From Alisma plantago-aquatica (taxonomy: Eukaryota > Streptophyta > Magnoliopsida > Alismatales > Alismataceae), in contig OY856413.1 in NCBI GenBank assembly GCA_963693085.1, forward strand, positions 467,177,879-467,241,878: a DNA stretch of 64,000 bases. The letters run 5' to 3'. The notes beneath the pieces were generated by a model. The model saw nothing but the letters and a program-made list of their open reading frames with translations. It did not search any database and was not told the origin of the DNA. Of this stretch, positions 23,241 through 35,100 are shown one piece after another. Each line of letters opens with the position of its first letter. The first letter of the stretch is position 1. A program made the translations under genes and the position numbers.

Positions 23241-24382
23241 AGTAGTGACTCCCCAACACTGTCTAGAGTGTATCATACCACAGTTGTCATAAATGGCTAC
23301 ATCATGTCTCTGTGGGCCTATCACTGACATTGATGATCCTAGAGATGTAGATGGAGGTTTCCACTTGGGAAGTGTATTCAATCTACTAGAATTGGCCCTT
23401 CCTCCACTCAGTGAAGAACTAGATCTTCGACTCCCAAAACAACCAAGTCCCTATCCTATCTTGGAAAAGAAATCACCACCTCCTCTATATCCACCACTGC
23501 TTTGTCCTTCTCTACTAAAGTCCCTAGATATTTTCTTGCTCTCAGTCTGTTGATCAACATTAACTAACTATTCTATGTGTATTGTTGCTTCCATAAATTT
23601 TCCAAAGTTTTCTCTGTCTCTCTGACCAATAGCTGATATATTATGTCTAATTTCTAATCTTAATCCTTGTTGAAATCTCCAGCATTTCTCTATGTCCTTT
23701 GGTACAAGTTGCGGGTAGAAATTTGCCAACCTTGTAAAGTATGCCTCATACTCACCAATCGCCATACTACCGTGTTTGATATTCTCTAGGTGTTTGATCT
23801 TATCTCTTAAGAAGGTAGGAGGAAAATATTAAAGATGAAACTCATCCACAAAGTCCTTCCATGTCATCATTGCATTCCTCCTCTTATCTTCTACTCCATG
23901 CCACCATCAACTCACCATCTCCCTTGAGTAGATAGACCACATGACTGATTTGCTTATCATTTGATCATTCCATTAGGCGAAAGACCTTTTCCAGTTGTCA
24001 GAGCCACATATTAGTCACAACTAGGTCTGTTGTTCCAGAAATTTTAGTTCCATGAAGCTTCTTTATCGGCTCACAGGATCTCATCAGATCCTTACTAGAA
24101 TATGAAGACCTCCTATCCATCTTATATTTGTCTTTTGTCTCTAGAAAAATTATAACACATCATTCTTTTATCATTATCTTCTCCACCTTGAGCCATTGCA
24201 GGAGGATCAGGGTTGTAATGGCTCTTAGGTTGTTCTTCACCAAGTCTACATCCTCTTGCTGCCATCTCTATATCCACAATAGAACACATATGTTAGAAAA
24301 TTGCAGTTCAAAGGGGAAAGAATCCTACTCCTATAGGTATCTTATTGCCCCTATCCTAAAACTAAATTCATTTTTGGTTCAA
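23241..24382 (-). pseudogene. Tekay/Del-type gag, truncated in its zinc knuckle
   Basis: The open stretch at 23765-23568 reads MAIGEYEAYFTRLANFYP and then ...CWRFQQGLRLEIR, the retrotrans_gag capsid pattern (EY...F..L..F......K...F..GLR..I). A Ser/Arg/Gly-rich linker follows (23553-23300), then DNCGMIHSRQCWG, a C-x2-C-x4-H-x4-C knuckle with the first Cys replaced by Tyr. The frame stops making sense at 23240, where an LTR begins. Stops and frame changes separate the blocks. Gag would form the particle shell of the retrotransposon. No protease or polymerase remains in the window for this element. Confidence 0.75.
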
Positions 24383-24399
24383 CCTATACTCAGATACCA
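24383..24399 (-). other. Primer-binding site of the Tekay-like element
   Basis: The minus strand reads TGGTATCTGAGTATAGG, four bases after an LTR end GTGTCAACA. It matches the tRNA-iMet site TGGTATCAGAGC with two changes and precedes the gag pseudogene in the correct order. Confidence 0.65.
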
Positions 24400-24403
24400 A
24401 AAA

Positions 24404-26430
24404 TGTTGACACGCCCTGAATCCACTGACCAGGGTTAGGGCTCACCAAGCCTAGATTAATACTAACCATCAGTTTTCAAGAAATTAATGAAAATCAATCA
24501 TAACTTTTTATTTTATCAAATTTATTGTAACATCACTCAATAAATAATAAGTCTCGATTATACATAACATTAGTGTACACTAGAGTTTAACTATTTACAT
24601 AGACGTAAGAGTTTCACACTTAATATACATCATGTGCATTTCATTACAAACTTCTCTCTTTTCTCACTCTCTCATTCCCAGGATCCAGAGGAATGATAAG
24701 AGATTGCCTAATATTCTAACTACTTGTACTTGAGGACCTCTATTCTACTCTTGATAAAAATTAGCTTCTGACTCCTTAGGAAGATTTAGTCCTTTTCCTG
24801 AAAAATTGTTCAGTATATTCATGAGTTACTGGCTCAGTGAGTTGAAAATCAACATGTAACCAAGATATTTATGATGTTTACAATTAATAGAACTTAAATG
24901 CAAAGTAGGTAAGCATGTCAATTTAAAAAATGTAAAGCACTCATCATGGTAGTTGAATTTATGCTAAATATTATAAAATGGTAACCCAATCTACTCACTT
25001 GATTTTTAGTCCATTTATTATGCCACTGGACACATATGAGGTGTACTACAACATGTGAAAGTATCACAGCAAGCTACAATCTTACTGTATGAGAATCAGA
25101 AGCATGCACGGGTTTCTAAGTATGTAATCTCAATACTGCATCTACAATTGGAATCACCATGTCCGGCTTTTGGCAGCCAATGGGAGCGGTCATAGATCTC
25201 AGAGTCCTCCTCTTAACCTAGGTACTAAGGTGGGGAGTTAAAACCCTTAGGCTTGTTGTACACCAATGGACCTACTGAAGATGTCCGTTGATCGAACAAC
25301 TTATAACTCAGGTACCACCAACATCCCCAATTGGTGATGGATATCAAGGAGTCTTCCCTTACTATCCTAGACCCCCACACCCATTTAGTGTGTTCTAGCT
25401 TACTTTGACCTACCTGAGACCTCCATACGGGAATCATATTTCCTCCTCACAGCGCATGCCTCCTCTGAGGATTTTACAGTGTCTAGGGCACCTAACATCT
25501 AGTGACATCTTATTAATTTAATAGGATTCATCATCATTACTAATCATTACCATATTTTCATCATTTATGCATCTCACAATAAACACATTAATCATCCAAG
25601 AACTTTTACAGTTCTCATAAACTACAATTCGATTCTTCTATTCTAAATTATGGCAACCTGACTTCCTGGGTGCCTCTAATTATACCATTTCATCACCTGC
25701 CAATCATAGCAACTCGTATAGCAACATTTGATTTGATATTAGAACAATAGCATATGTCCAAATAATCATTTCTATATCTAGAAATCATTGTGCATAATTA
25801 TCAAATTGATCACAATAATCATAGAGAAAGATTTAAATATTGGAAACCCATTACCTAAATTTGTATGTAGTAAATCTGGGTTAGAAGTTAATTTTCCACC
25901 CTTAGTACTGTTTTAACCCATTGATTTTGTCACTAGCCTAGATAAACTCGAAATCTGCCCTAACCTGGTCTGATCCAAGCTTTAGATGTCGAAAATCTCG
26001 TCCAAATAGTCATTCAATATGTTTACTGGCTCAAAACATGATCTGTTGGAGGTAGAAGATGAAGAATGAAGGTTAACCCAAAAACTTCGATTGTTGGATA
26101 AGGGATCTTTAGTAAGGGAACATGAAGAAAAGGAAGGATCGACGATTAACACTACTTACCTAGTCGAATCAATGACAAACCCTTTGGTTTCATCCTTTCT
26201 TCCTGTTCTTCCCCAAATATCACCTAAGAAATCACCCTCCATGTCACCTTTTCTTCAGCCAAAGGGTATTTGAGGATATAGGATTGAATCATAGTTCTAA
26301 CACACTTCACTAGGTTTTGGGTCATTGAGATTTGGGTCGTTGGGTTTTGGATCATTGAGATTTTGGCGATCGTTGTTCTTTTGTACATCTTACTAAAAAG
26401 GTTGTATACAAAAGGAAATATATGCAATTT
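24404..26430 (-). mobile_element. Probable 5' LTR of the Tekay-like element
   Basis: On the minus strand the LTR ends GGGCGTGTCAACA at 24404, directly before the primer site and gag. The terminal string is close to an inverted copy of Tekay LTR starts, as often seen in this lineage. The body is AT-rich without coding content. The upper boundary is not found, and 26430 is only where the character of the sequence changes. Plus-strand content also resembles a plus-oriented LTR, so orientation is less certain than the junction. Confidence 0.5.
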
Positions 26431-27820
26431 TAGTCCAAAACTCCTTTTGACTTGTTTGATTGATTTGAATGGTTGATGATATAATTAGGACTTTAATTTA
26501 TTATCGCTCCCACTATTTTAGTTCAACATGATGGCCCTCACCATCAATTTAGAAGATTGTAGCGTATAACCTTCTAGTGGGCAAGATCCTGAAATCCTCT
26601 AAGTCATGGACCAGCTTGGGCTGTCACCTACAACTTAGATCTCTCAGGTAGGCAAGTCTTGCCAATTGCATCATATGAAACTCTTGATAAGATGTCATAT
26701 GAAACTCCTTGCCATGATCATCTCCATGCCTCAAGGTGCTAGATCCTATCTAGGTCACCTTGTTAAGTTCGACCCAAAGCCAACATGATGAATATGCACC
26801 CTGCTTGGGCAAAACCACATATCCATCCTTCACACTTCCATGAGATAGATGGTGCACCATGCTTGGGCGTGCCCACATCTTGGTCGATCAAGCTTTTCAC
26901 GTGTGTCACATTTGGAAGGCATCTAAAACTTAATATTTAATGAGGGATTTGGTTTTATATACATATACATATCCAATCAACACAATACATAGTATGTATC
27001 ATATACATGCTATATCCCATAGAAAACATGCAAAATGATAAAAGTGATTATTATGGCCATACTAATGTGATTCCTCGAGCCAAGAGGAATCACGGTCATC
27101 TAGGTCTACATCACATGCAACCTATACAAGATGAACTATGTGCTTTGCCTTTCTGGGTTTGATCAACTCATCACATGACTGATCGGCTTGCCATCAGGCC
27201 GATCGGCTGGGTGCCACAAGCCTATCAGTTGGCTCCTCCAACCGATCGGTTTGCCTGATCGTCGTGCATCTCATCATGGCCGTCACCCGCTCGTCTCGCT
27301 CCTCGAACCGGTCATCAACTGATTGGCTCACTCCTTGAACCGATCGTCTTGAACATCAATCGATCGGTTCATGCCTTGAACCGATCATCTCAACTGTCGT
27401 CAGGATGTCCTCCGTTCTTTGACATAACAGGAAATACAATTCTATCCTATTTTACATTGTAAAAAGAGAAACCTCAAGCTACATTCGAGGGGAGCAAAGG
27501 TAGGAAAGAAATCTCGAATTATTTCGAGTTACATCAGGAATATGAGAAAGGGAATCGGTGCACAGACCGAGATGCAAGCAACCACATACAACCATACACA
27601 GATAGGGTTTATTGACCATAACCACACTATACATCCATCACAAAACTTGTTTAAGGGTGATACGTATCGAGTGCATTCATATTACATATCATATATGTAT
27701 ATTGGGATTTATGGATTTAGGATTGGACATGCATAAAGCCAATTTTATTCGCATCATATGCAATAAATAAAGGCGACAAACCAAAATCGATCATATCGAT
27801 AATCCTAAAGTATAGAGCAG
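26431..27820 (-). other. Non-coding stretch, probably leader of the Copia element at 27.8 kb
   Basis: It follows the primer site at 27821-27840 on the minus strand, so part of it should be internal Copia sequence, but no gag block could be read. A CCTCGAGCCAAGAGG inverted pair is at about 27074-27088. The interval 27170-27390 holds a GATCGGTT motif array. Nothing else can be named. Confidence 0.45.
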
Positions 27821-27840
27821 CTGACGTGGCTCTGATACCA
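27821..27840 (-). other. Primer-binding site (tRNA-iMet) of a Copia element
   Basis: On the minus strand TGGTATCAGAGCCACG is an exact match to the common plant tRNA-iMet primer site. It lies four bases after an LTR ending AAACCCA at 27845, which fixes the orientation and the inner edge of the LTR. Confidence 0.85.
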
Positions 27841-27844
27841 CTTT

Positions 27845-30091
27845 TGGGTTTTAGGGGAGGCAGAGAAGGCAGCGGAAACAAAAAAAATAATTTTCTCCTC
27901 CCAAACCCAGAACAAGGAAACACGTCAATGTCTATACAATAGGAAAGAATGGTTTGTAGAATCATACCTTGTCCCGAGGCTTGCTCGGAGACAATACCTT
28001 GTGGCTTGTATGGTCTTCAACTCCGGTCTTGGACGGTGTCTGTGCAGCTCCTGGTCGCAACGGGACTGATGACTCTTGGTCTCACCGGGACTGTCGGGAT
28101 TGATAGCTGTCCTCTGAGCCGCAGAAATCTCGTGCCTCTAAAGTAGTCTATACGGACCACGTGGAACTCCAATCTCCTTGTCTCATAAGGAATTGGAAGG
28201 AGTCACACCCTCCTGTCAGCGTACTAGTCACTGACACACTCTCCTGCCACCAGTCACTTTTTGCAGTTGTTTTTCCCTTGTTGTGTCTCCCTTATCGGGT
28301 AGCACTTGCTCGGGCTCTCTCGGTTACCAAAACCAGAGAGAACGACAACTTTATAGAGCAACTGGTTGCACTGAGTTGTACTTTGAGAAGCCCCCAATAC
28401 CCCTATATATAGGAGGGTCATGGGACAGGGTTCTCTATCCTGGGCAATGTGGGACTAAAGCATGAGTAGAAGGGTTTGAGATTTTCCACAAAAACAACCA
28501 ACTACGCAACCTAAACCGATCGTTTCATTTCTGAAACGGTTGGTTGGGGACCTGAGCCGGTCGGTTGACACCTCAACTGATTGGTTGGGACCCATGAAAT
28601 GGTCGGTTCACTTCTGAATTAGTCGGTTCGTGGTCCTGGTCAGTTCCCGATTGACTTTTCCTCTTTTGTTTCAAATTGGTACCAAATACCAATCCTTGTT
28701 TCAATCAAATTGGGCAAGTGAAACGAAAAGAAATTTCTCACCAACCTAACTTTCCCAACTTGCTCGGTTGGACCAGTTGAACCGACCGTTTCAACACTTG
28801 AACCGATCATTTCACCCTGTCCATGAGCCGATCGACTCACCAAGCTCAGCCGATCAGTTCACCAAGCTCAGCCGATCGGTTCATCACATGAGTTGATCGG
28901 TTGGAAGTGCAAATTGTGTAGAAACTGTCAATTGCAATTTCAATCAATCCGATACTCTAATCAATCAGTCCTACACCTTGAACATTATGATACTGAGCTA
29001 TCAATTGATCGAGTGTTTAATTGAACTACTAAACTCCTTTAGTAATCAATCTAAACATTGTTTGTGGACAAAACTCCTCTTCCAGGTTAAATCCTATGTG
29101 TGTGACCCTGCAGGTCCATTTCACGTTTGCATTACAAGTCCATAACACTTATGAGTTCACAAGCAAAGAGCGGTGCCTAGTCACACATCAGTGCTACCCA
29201 AGTGAAGTAGAAAGTTGGAGAACAACTTTCAATCTTACAATCTGTGAATGGTGTTATAGTGAATGTATAATTCATTTGTCACTGATATCCCAAATAAACT
29301 CAAGGCATGGAACAATCATCCTGTAAACGTTCATTCACTTTCTTGATCTCATAGTAGATTGGAAGAGATATGTTATGACAACAGTATCACATATTGATTC
29401 ACATATGCGTGCACGCCGTTCTCAATCCTACTCATCAAGTGGCCATGGATATCATACTCCCTCAGGAGGGACAAATCCCATATCTATCTCTCACCCCTCA
29501 AAAGCCCCATGTGTCAAACCCACCCAATCATCACGTTTATAACAACCCATGTTTCTGGACTGCATTTGATGATGTCAAAGTGTGCCCAACGACATGTGTT
29601 GAGTGTAGTGATTTCAGGTCAAAGAATCACACTCACCACCATCACTGTGAGCACTGACTGTGACTACCTTGTCATGGTTCCATGTGTCAAACTCACAGTG
29701 GGTCTGTTCGATACACTTGTTCTCTAACAAGTACCTGTGTGTTTGGTTTGATATCTCTACATCATGACTAATGAGATTCTATCATCAACCAACACCACAA
29801 TCTAGTCTTGTGTGTCATTGCTATCTATCTACCTTCCACAATGACATCTGACTAGGGACATAGGAAGAATGTACAAACTCTTAGCATTCATATGATCTCA
29901 TCGTTCAGGTCCTCAACCTGAAAACATACGTCATTGAGTATTGTCATTCTCTAGACATTCAATCTATTCTATCACTGTCTCATATGACAGAACCAAAAGA
30001 ATTGGAAGCTTGCCATTGATGTTTATCAAATCAATCTTAATGTATCCCACCAATCATCCCATGATTGGCTCTCAGGGCATACATACCAACA
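27845..30091 (-). mobile_element. 5' LTR of a Copia-type retrotransposon, about 2.25 kb
   Basis: The LTR starts at 30091 with TGTTGGTATGTATGCCCTGA (minus strand), a start I associate with plant Copia LTRs, and ends CCCA at 27845 next to a perfect primer site. A TATATATAGG box lies at 28411-28402, with a GATCGGTT motif array directly upstream of it. The upstream flank (30092 onward) is LINE coding sequence, so the element inserted into a LINE. The second LTR was not found. Small open frames inside it (for example 28161-28412 and 29096-29657) have no recognisable domain. Confidence 0.75.
28402..28411 (-). promoter_or_regulatory. TATA box of the Copia LTR
   Basis: TATATATAGG on the minus strand lies about 560 bp before the LTR end and just downstream of the GATCGGTT array, as expected for an LTR promoter. 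Confidence 0.6.
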
Positions 30092-31459
30092 GATACTTGG
30101 GTGGGAGCCGGGATCACTCTCAAATCCAAAGCTTTGCACCCGATACCTGAAGTGTTGGCAGATCTCTCAATTGCTAGCATCATCCTAGATACAGGAGGAT
30201 GGGACACTGACTTCTTGAATTATTAGCTCCCAAAGATAGTAGTGTCTCAGATCCTGAAGTCAGAAACACCATCAAACACCAACAAGGACAACCTGCATGT
30301 GTGGACTACCACGCACAATGGACAATTCTCTGTAAAATCTGCCTATATCCTCATGCGCAGCCAGCCTAACATCCACGTTGAAGGAGAATGGAATGCAATC
30401 TGGAAGACCCAAGTGGCTGCCAAAGTCAAGTATTTTTCTTGGATCACCTCCCATGAGGTGTTTCTTACCAACAAAAGAAGGGTACAACGCAATATTACAA
30501 CAAGCAGCATGTGCGAATAGTGCAAAACTGATGAGGAGACCTTAATTCACGCTCTACGAGACTACCAGTTATCCAGGGAGGTCTGGACACATCTTTACAA
30601 TGACCACCTTCCACCCAACTTCTTCCAGATGAACCAGCACAGCTTGATCACCACCCGCCTGAAATAGGGTGAGCAGCAAGTACAAACTTTCATGATAGTT
30701 GTGTGGCACCTCTGGAAAGTGAGGAATTCATCCATATTCGAGAACCAACATCTCCCGGTTTGCCTTCTGGTGTAGAGAATTCAGCACAATTTATCCTTGA
30801 TGGGTCATGGAATTATGAACAATCCCTGTCTAAGGCAAGGTCTATCAGAACGTCCTTGGAGCAGACCTCAAAATGGGATAGTCAAGATCAACACAGACGC
30901 GGCTTGGGACAAGCAGAAATATGCAGTAGCTATTGTCGGACGGGACCATGAGGGTGGTTGGGTCGGTGTAGACGTGAGGAAGATCCACTCTAAGTTAGCC
31001 TCGCATGTCGAGCTTGTTGCGGTAGACATAGCTCTGGAGATTGCCATTCGATCTGGAATAGAGAAGGCCTATGTTGAGACTGATTGTAAGGTGCTCGCAA
31101 AAATGATACACTTTGATGCTAAGGAAAATCCCCGCTTTGTTGTCATGCTCGAGCGAATCCAGCAAAGATTACTCACGCACACACAGTGGGAGGTTATCTA
31201 TGTACCAAGATATTGCAATAGATTGGCCGACTTCATGGCCAAAAACCATAAAAAACAAACCATGAGTTGCTTTACTTATGTAAGGCCACCGGATTGGCTC
31301 TCGACCATCCTTGTTGAAGAGTCTTGTAATGGTAATAGTACTACCAAGTTTATTATTCCTAAAAATCTATTAGTTTGTAACACCTTCCCCTACTGGCTTG
31401 CAAGAGGAGGGCAATATATAAGTAAATATAAAAATATGTCACCGTACATGTATGAGTAG
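30092..31459 (+). pseudogene. LINE ORF2 C-terminus: zf-RVT and RNase H domains
   Basis: Reading begins DTWVGAGITLKSKALHP, then an NGQFSVKSAYILM block (about 30320) and a WKTQVAAKVKYFSWI block, which are the linker and zf-RVT region of LINE polymerases. The 220-codon frame at 30797-31459 is an RNase H-like RVT_3 domain. It has VKINTDAAWDK (first Asp), ELVAVDIALE (Glu), VETDCKVLAKMI (second Asp) and VPRYCNRLADFMAK (late Asp), so the D-E-D-D pattern looks intact. It ends in PPDWLSTILVEES, the usual C-terminus. A TAG stop at 30518 and further stops before 30797 separate the parts. The N-terminal two thirds of the protein are missing, cut off at the Copia LTR at 30091. This is a different LINE copy from the one at 1.7-12.7 kb. 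Confidence 0.85.
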
Positions 31460-32131
31460 GAGGTGGTGATGAAACCTAAGTGAAAAGAGAGTGACATCAG
31501 TCTAGAAGAGAGAATATTTATCGATTAGATGTCTACAGCCTTATCAGAATATATGATAGATGGAATAGATGACATAAGTTTATATGATATGATCTAAGTT
31601 TTATATAATTATATGATCTTGTTTATGATGATCAAAGTCTGATTTGAGAAATTGAGTTTATATTTGACGATTTGAGATAATTTTTTATGATGCAATCATT
31701 TTTTAGATAAGATAAGATAGGAGAAGGATGTGAATCAGCAAGAGCCTCAAGCTCTTTTACAATGGAGTTCCTGTAGTGTTGGGACCAGTTATAGGGTTAA
31801 CTCTATATAGAGTGAGACACATAGGGAGAAGTTCAGAGGACCTAAACTCTAATATATATGAGAATTATGAAATTATTTTTGTGATATGTCCTAAACTTGA
31901 CTACACCTAAGTGAATGAATGACTGGAATTATGCACAATTTCTGTAGCTTCATTGAACCCTATATGTCTTTGGGAAGGTAAAATATTAGAGTTTGAAAGA
32001 GGATTCTTTGTATAAATGAATATAAAAATGAGAACCTACCATCAGGGTGAGGGAGAAAGAGTCCCAAAACCTTTGAGTAGGTAAACTCTATTAGTTTTTA
32101 TAAAGCCTCATGATAAAGTTTTATGGTTCCT
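31460..32131. other. AT-rich stretch after the LINE, probably its 3' end
   Basis: I see no coding sequence. It likely includes the LINE 3' untranslated region, but no clear poly(A) tail can be picked out. It ends where a Sirevirus LTR begins. Confidence 0.4.
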
Positions 32132-33574
32132 TGTAGGAACCTAGTGGTTTTTGGATCTAGGGATCTAGAGGGGTGTTGAATAGATCCTCAAAAATTCTCA
32201 CAAGATAATCTAGACCTTCAAATTATATCAATCAAAACCAATATCTTAGGTGCAATTTGAAGTCCTAACTAGTAAGCATAGCAAGTATGAGAGAAAATGA
32301 AACAAGCACTTGGACAAGGTTGTTTAGTGTGGTTCCACTCTCGAAACTAGGAGACAGTCAATCCACTACCTAGATAGGTCAACCTCTAGGACTTTGCAAG
32401 TGATTTCCTCTATATATTCACTTATAAGACTTACAACACAAGACCCACAAAAGGACTTACCTATCCATTACAAAGAGTATTCAACCTTACTAAGGATTGA
32501 CCCACTTTGCAAAGAGTCTTCTGCCTTTTTCCAAGGACTTACCTACTCTTGCACAAGTCTTCATCCTTCAAGGAATTACCCACTCTTCTTGGATCTTCAG
32601 CCTTTTCCTTATCCTTCACCTAGAGAAGATCTTCACCTCTTCTTCAACCTTGAAGATGAACAACAACAAATTCAAATTCACTCGGAGTAGCTTGCTTCAC
32701 CTTTGTTTCTTTGAGAAAAGGGGTAGGAAGATGGAATGGAATAAGAGCTTTACAAGAACAAGGAAGTATCTCTCTCACAACTGGCCTAACTCACTCGTAA
32801 TCACAAAATGATATGTAAATGAGAGAGAGAAATGGGCTCAAGTACTTAGAATAGCATGAATGAGAAAACCAAGAATGAACTACAAGGGGTCCAATATATA
32901 GTTGGGGGTGTTCCCTTGAGTGTGGGGTCACTTAAGGGGAAAATATAGCCATTTTCCAAGTTTCAACGGATCTATTCTCTCTCAAAACAACTCGTCAATG
33001 GTTATAATCACTTTTTCTACATTTTCTATACATTTCATATGGTCAAGTTTCAATAAAGATAACTCAATCGATCCACTAAGAGACAAATCTAATTTTCAAA
33101 CTATCGATTGAGTTTGTTCTGGGAAACTCAACTGATGAGCTAAAATTAGTTTTTCTCAATGAGTCTGAGTTCTATGCGTGTGCAACTTGACTGATTGGTA
33201 TCTTTAGAAAATCCATCACTCGATCGGTTGAGTTTCCAACTCGACCGATAAACAACCTATGACAAATTTTCTAAATTGACATTTGAGTGATCAAACATTG
33301 AAATTAAGTGTCCTTGATTTTTTTGTCATCTTAGTTACAAGTCATATCATCAATACAAGTGATTACAAAAATCATATAAGGTCATTTGGAGTGATTTCCC
33401 ATAACGCACACTTGCATTGCTTTTGCTTGAACTCAAAAAAGCTAGTGCTTGTGTAAATTGATCCTTTTCATGTACCTGAAGCCTGAAATCAATCTTGAAC
33501 AAACATATACATAGGAATCAAATGGTTAAGTCATTATCAAAATATGGGAAATATATATATATCTCAAGTAAACA
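32132..33574 (-). mobile_element. Sirevirus-type Copia 3' LTR, about 1.44 kb
   Basis: The LTR starts at 33574 with TGTTTACTTG, immediately after the polypurine tract AAAAAGGGGGAGAA (minus strand). Near the other end it carries TATTCAACACCCCTCTAGAT, a form of the TATTCACCCCCCCTCTAG signature of Sirevirus LTR ends, and closes with CCTACA at 32132. A TATATA box lies at about 32893-32898 on the minus strand. Upstream of it are words such as CAACCGATCGAGT and CAATCGATAG. No primer site follows, so this is a 3' LTR. Open frames inside it have no recognisable domain. Confidence 0.75.
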
Positions 33575-33912
33575 TTCTCCCCCTTTTTGATAATGACAAA
33601 CCATTCCTCAATCATATTGAAACTGATATGTAAAGTTATATCTTTGCCTTGTGAATTGAAGGGGGTTCATGATTTGAACAATGTGAATTGCTCCCCCTCA
33701 ATCTATGATTACTCTTAGTTGCATAGTTAGTCTATCTACAAAAATCAATATGACATATATACTATATGGTCCTTTAGAAAGTCACATGATAAACCATAAA
33801 ATGAACAAGAAAAGAATCACATAGGAAATAAAACAATATGGTTGAGTTTTAAAACATTAAGATTCTCTAACATATGGTTGAGCTTCAAAACATTAAGATT
33901 CTCTCCCCCTTT
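33575..33912 (-). other. Three polypurine tracts upstream of the Sirevirus 3' LTR
   Basis: On the minus strand AAAAAGGGGGAGAA (33588-33575), TGAGGGGGAG (33700-33691) and AAAGGGGGAGAG (33912-33901) follow one another. Repeated polypurine tracts of this form are a known mark of Sireviruses. The one next to the LTR start would prime plus-strand DNA synthesis. Confidence 0.8.
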
Positions 33913-34472
33913 AGACATTATAAAAAAAAGGGGGTAGAAGAGCACAAAAACGAGTCTTATCCAAGCACAACCAACCATACATCCATAAACATGCAATCTC
34001 AACACATACACCAAACAAAGATGAGACCAACAAAGAAGCTAAGTCATAATCAAAATATTGTAAAACACGACACCAACACCAGTGATATAGTAAATCAAAG
34101 AATAAGTGTACAAAGGATTAAGATTACAACCCAAAAAGCATATTCTCAAAAACAACTATAAACCTGAATGACGAAAACTAGATGGTAAAATAGCACAACT
34201 CAGAAAATGTACCCAGATTTTTAATTCAAAATAGCCTAGAAAGATATATATGATCTGCAAAAACTATAAAAACTAAACATCTAAGATATCTATGTCCACA
34301 ACATCATCATCTCCATCAGAAGCATCTAGCTCATAGTAATCATCTCTGTCTGAAGGTGCAGAAGAGAGAACAACATCACCTTCATCAGCGGAGGAACCAG
34401 CAAAGCCATCAGAACCAACATCATCATCATCCTCATCCTCATCAACCTCTTCATAAGTAGATAATAACACCC
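33913..34472 (-). pseudogene. Internal Sirevirus remnant with an acidic open frame
   Basis: A 65-codon minus-strand frame (34470-34273) is Asp/Glu-rich: EEVDEDEDDDDVG, then SDRDDYYELDASDGDDDVV. I cannot assign it. Its place upstream of the 3' LTR would fit the tail of the region after pol in a Sirevirus, but low complexity prevents a firm call. The rest of the stretch has no readable domain, and integrase and polymerase blocks were not seen. Confidence 0.4.
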
Positions 34473-34639
34473 ATTTTATGGCTGCTAGAGCTTATATTTT
34501 ACTATCAAAACAACCTCCAAACCTAACTTCCTCTCCATTTTATCTTATTTTGTTGAAAAGAAATAATGCCCACTATGCCCATGATAACATTTCCTATCTT
34601 TTGCAGAGTTTCTCTTTTTTTTCCACAAAAAGAGTGTTA

Positions 34640-35100
34640 ATGGACACTTTAGGCCCATCAGCAATGAAGAACCCGTCCCGGCCCGGTAGCGCGCGAGGCG
34701 ACACACCCCTTTACCCGTCACGATCACTTCCCGATACGACAGCAACCTGACGCGGGTGTGCCACGCGGGAGCCTTGACCGTTGCAACTCTTTACCTGACA
34801 TGGTGCCTTACCCATCACGGTTCACCCATCCAATGATGTCCATTACACGATACAGCTACCCCTCAGTGCAGTAGCCTGCCAAGATCCTTACCCCACCACA
34901 ACTGATGGTCCGACATGCATGTCGGGAAACAGACGTATCGCCCCCTTCTAAGCCACATGAACGATGCCAGATAGAGGACATGATGGGATGCGTCGAACCC
35001 TATAAATAGCAGCCCACTACCTATAAATAGCAGATGTAAGCATACGATGGGACGCATCGAACCCTACGAGAGATAACTCTTAGATCCACTGTTTGGGAAA
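34640..35100 (+). mobile_element. Athila/Tat-like LTR fragment
   Basis: A GC-rich block with repeated words such as CCCGGCCCGGTAG, CCCGTCACGATCAC, CCCATCACGGTTCA and CCCGATACGACAG leads to two TATA boxes near 35001 and 35022. TTACCCATCACGGTTCA also occurs in the Athila LTR at about 49016, so this is a related LTR. Neither end of the LTR is found. Short open frames (34863-35057, 34545-34745) are not convincing. Confidence 0.5.
35000..35030 (+). promoter_or_regulatory. Paired TATA boxes in duplicated context
   Basis: CTATAAATAGCAG occurs twice, starting at 35000 and 35021. A word GATGGGAYGCRTCGAACCCT also occurs twice, at about 34984 and 35048. A short duplication has doubled the promoter core of this LTR fragment. 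Confidence 0.65.

Larger units (their letters stand above)
27170..28910. repeat. Two arrays of a palindromic CCGATCGGTT motif
   Basis: Cluster one (about 27170-27390) and cluster two (about 28500-28900) contain some twenty variants of AACCGATCGGTT, a perfect 12-bp palindrome in its full form. Examples are CCAACCGATCGGTT near 27238, GAACCGATC near 27353, AACCGATCG near 28512, and CAGCCGATCGGTTCA near 28869. Copies are spaced about 20-45 bp apart and face either way. Cluster two lies in the LTR just upstream of its TATA box. Cluster one lies downstream of the primer site in the presumed leader. Confidence 0.85.

Noticed and set aside
13200..27840. Primer-binding sites (13200, 15821, 24383, 27821) as possible tRNA genes
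   Set aside because: Only the 12-17 bases complementary to a tRNA 3' end are present. There is no cloverleaf or internal promoter, so they are retroelement primer sites.
30272..30525. Two minus-strand frames of 60-71 codons
   Set aside because: They are antisense shadows of the LINE zf-RVT region on the plus strand.
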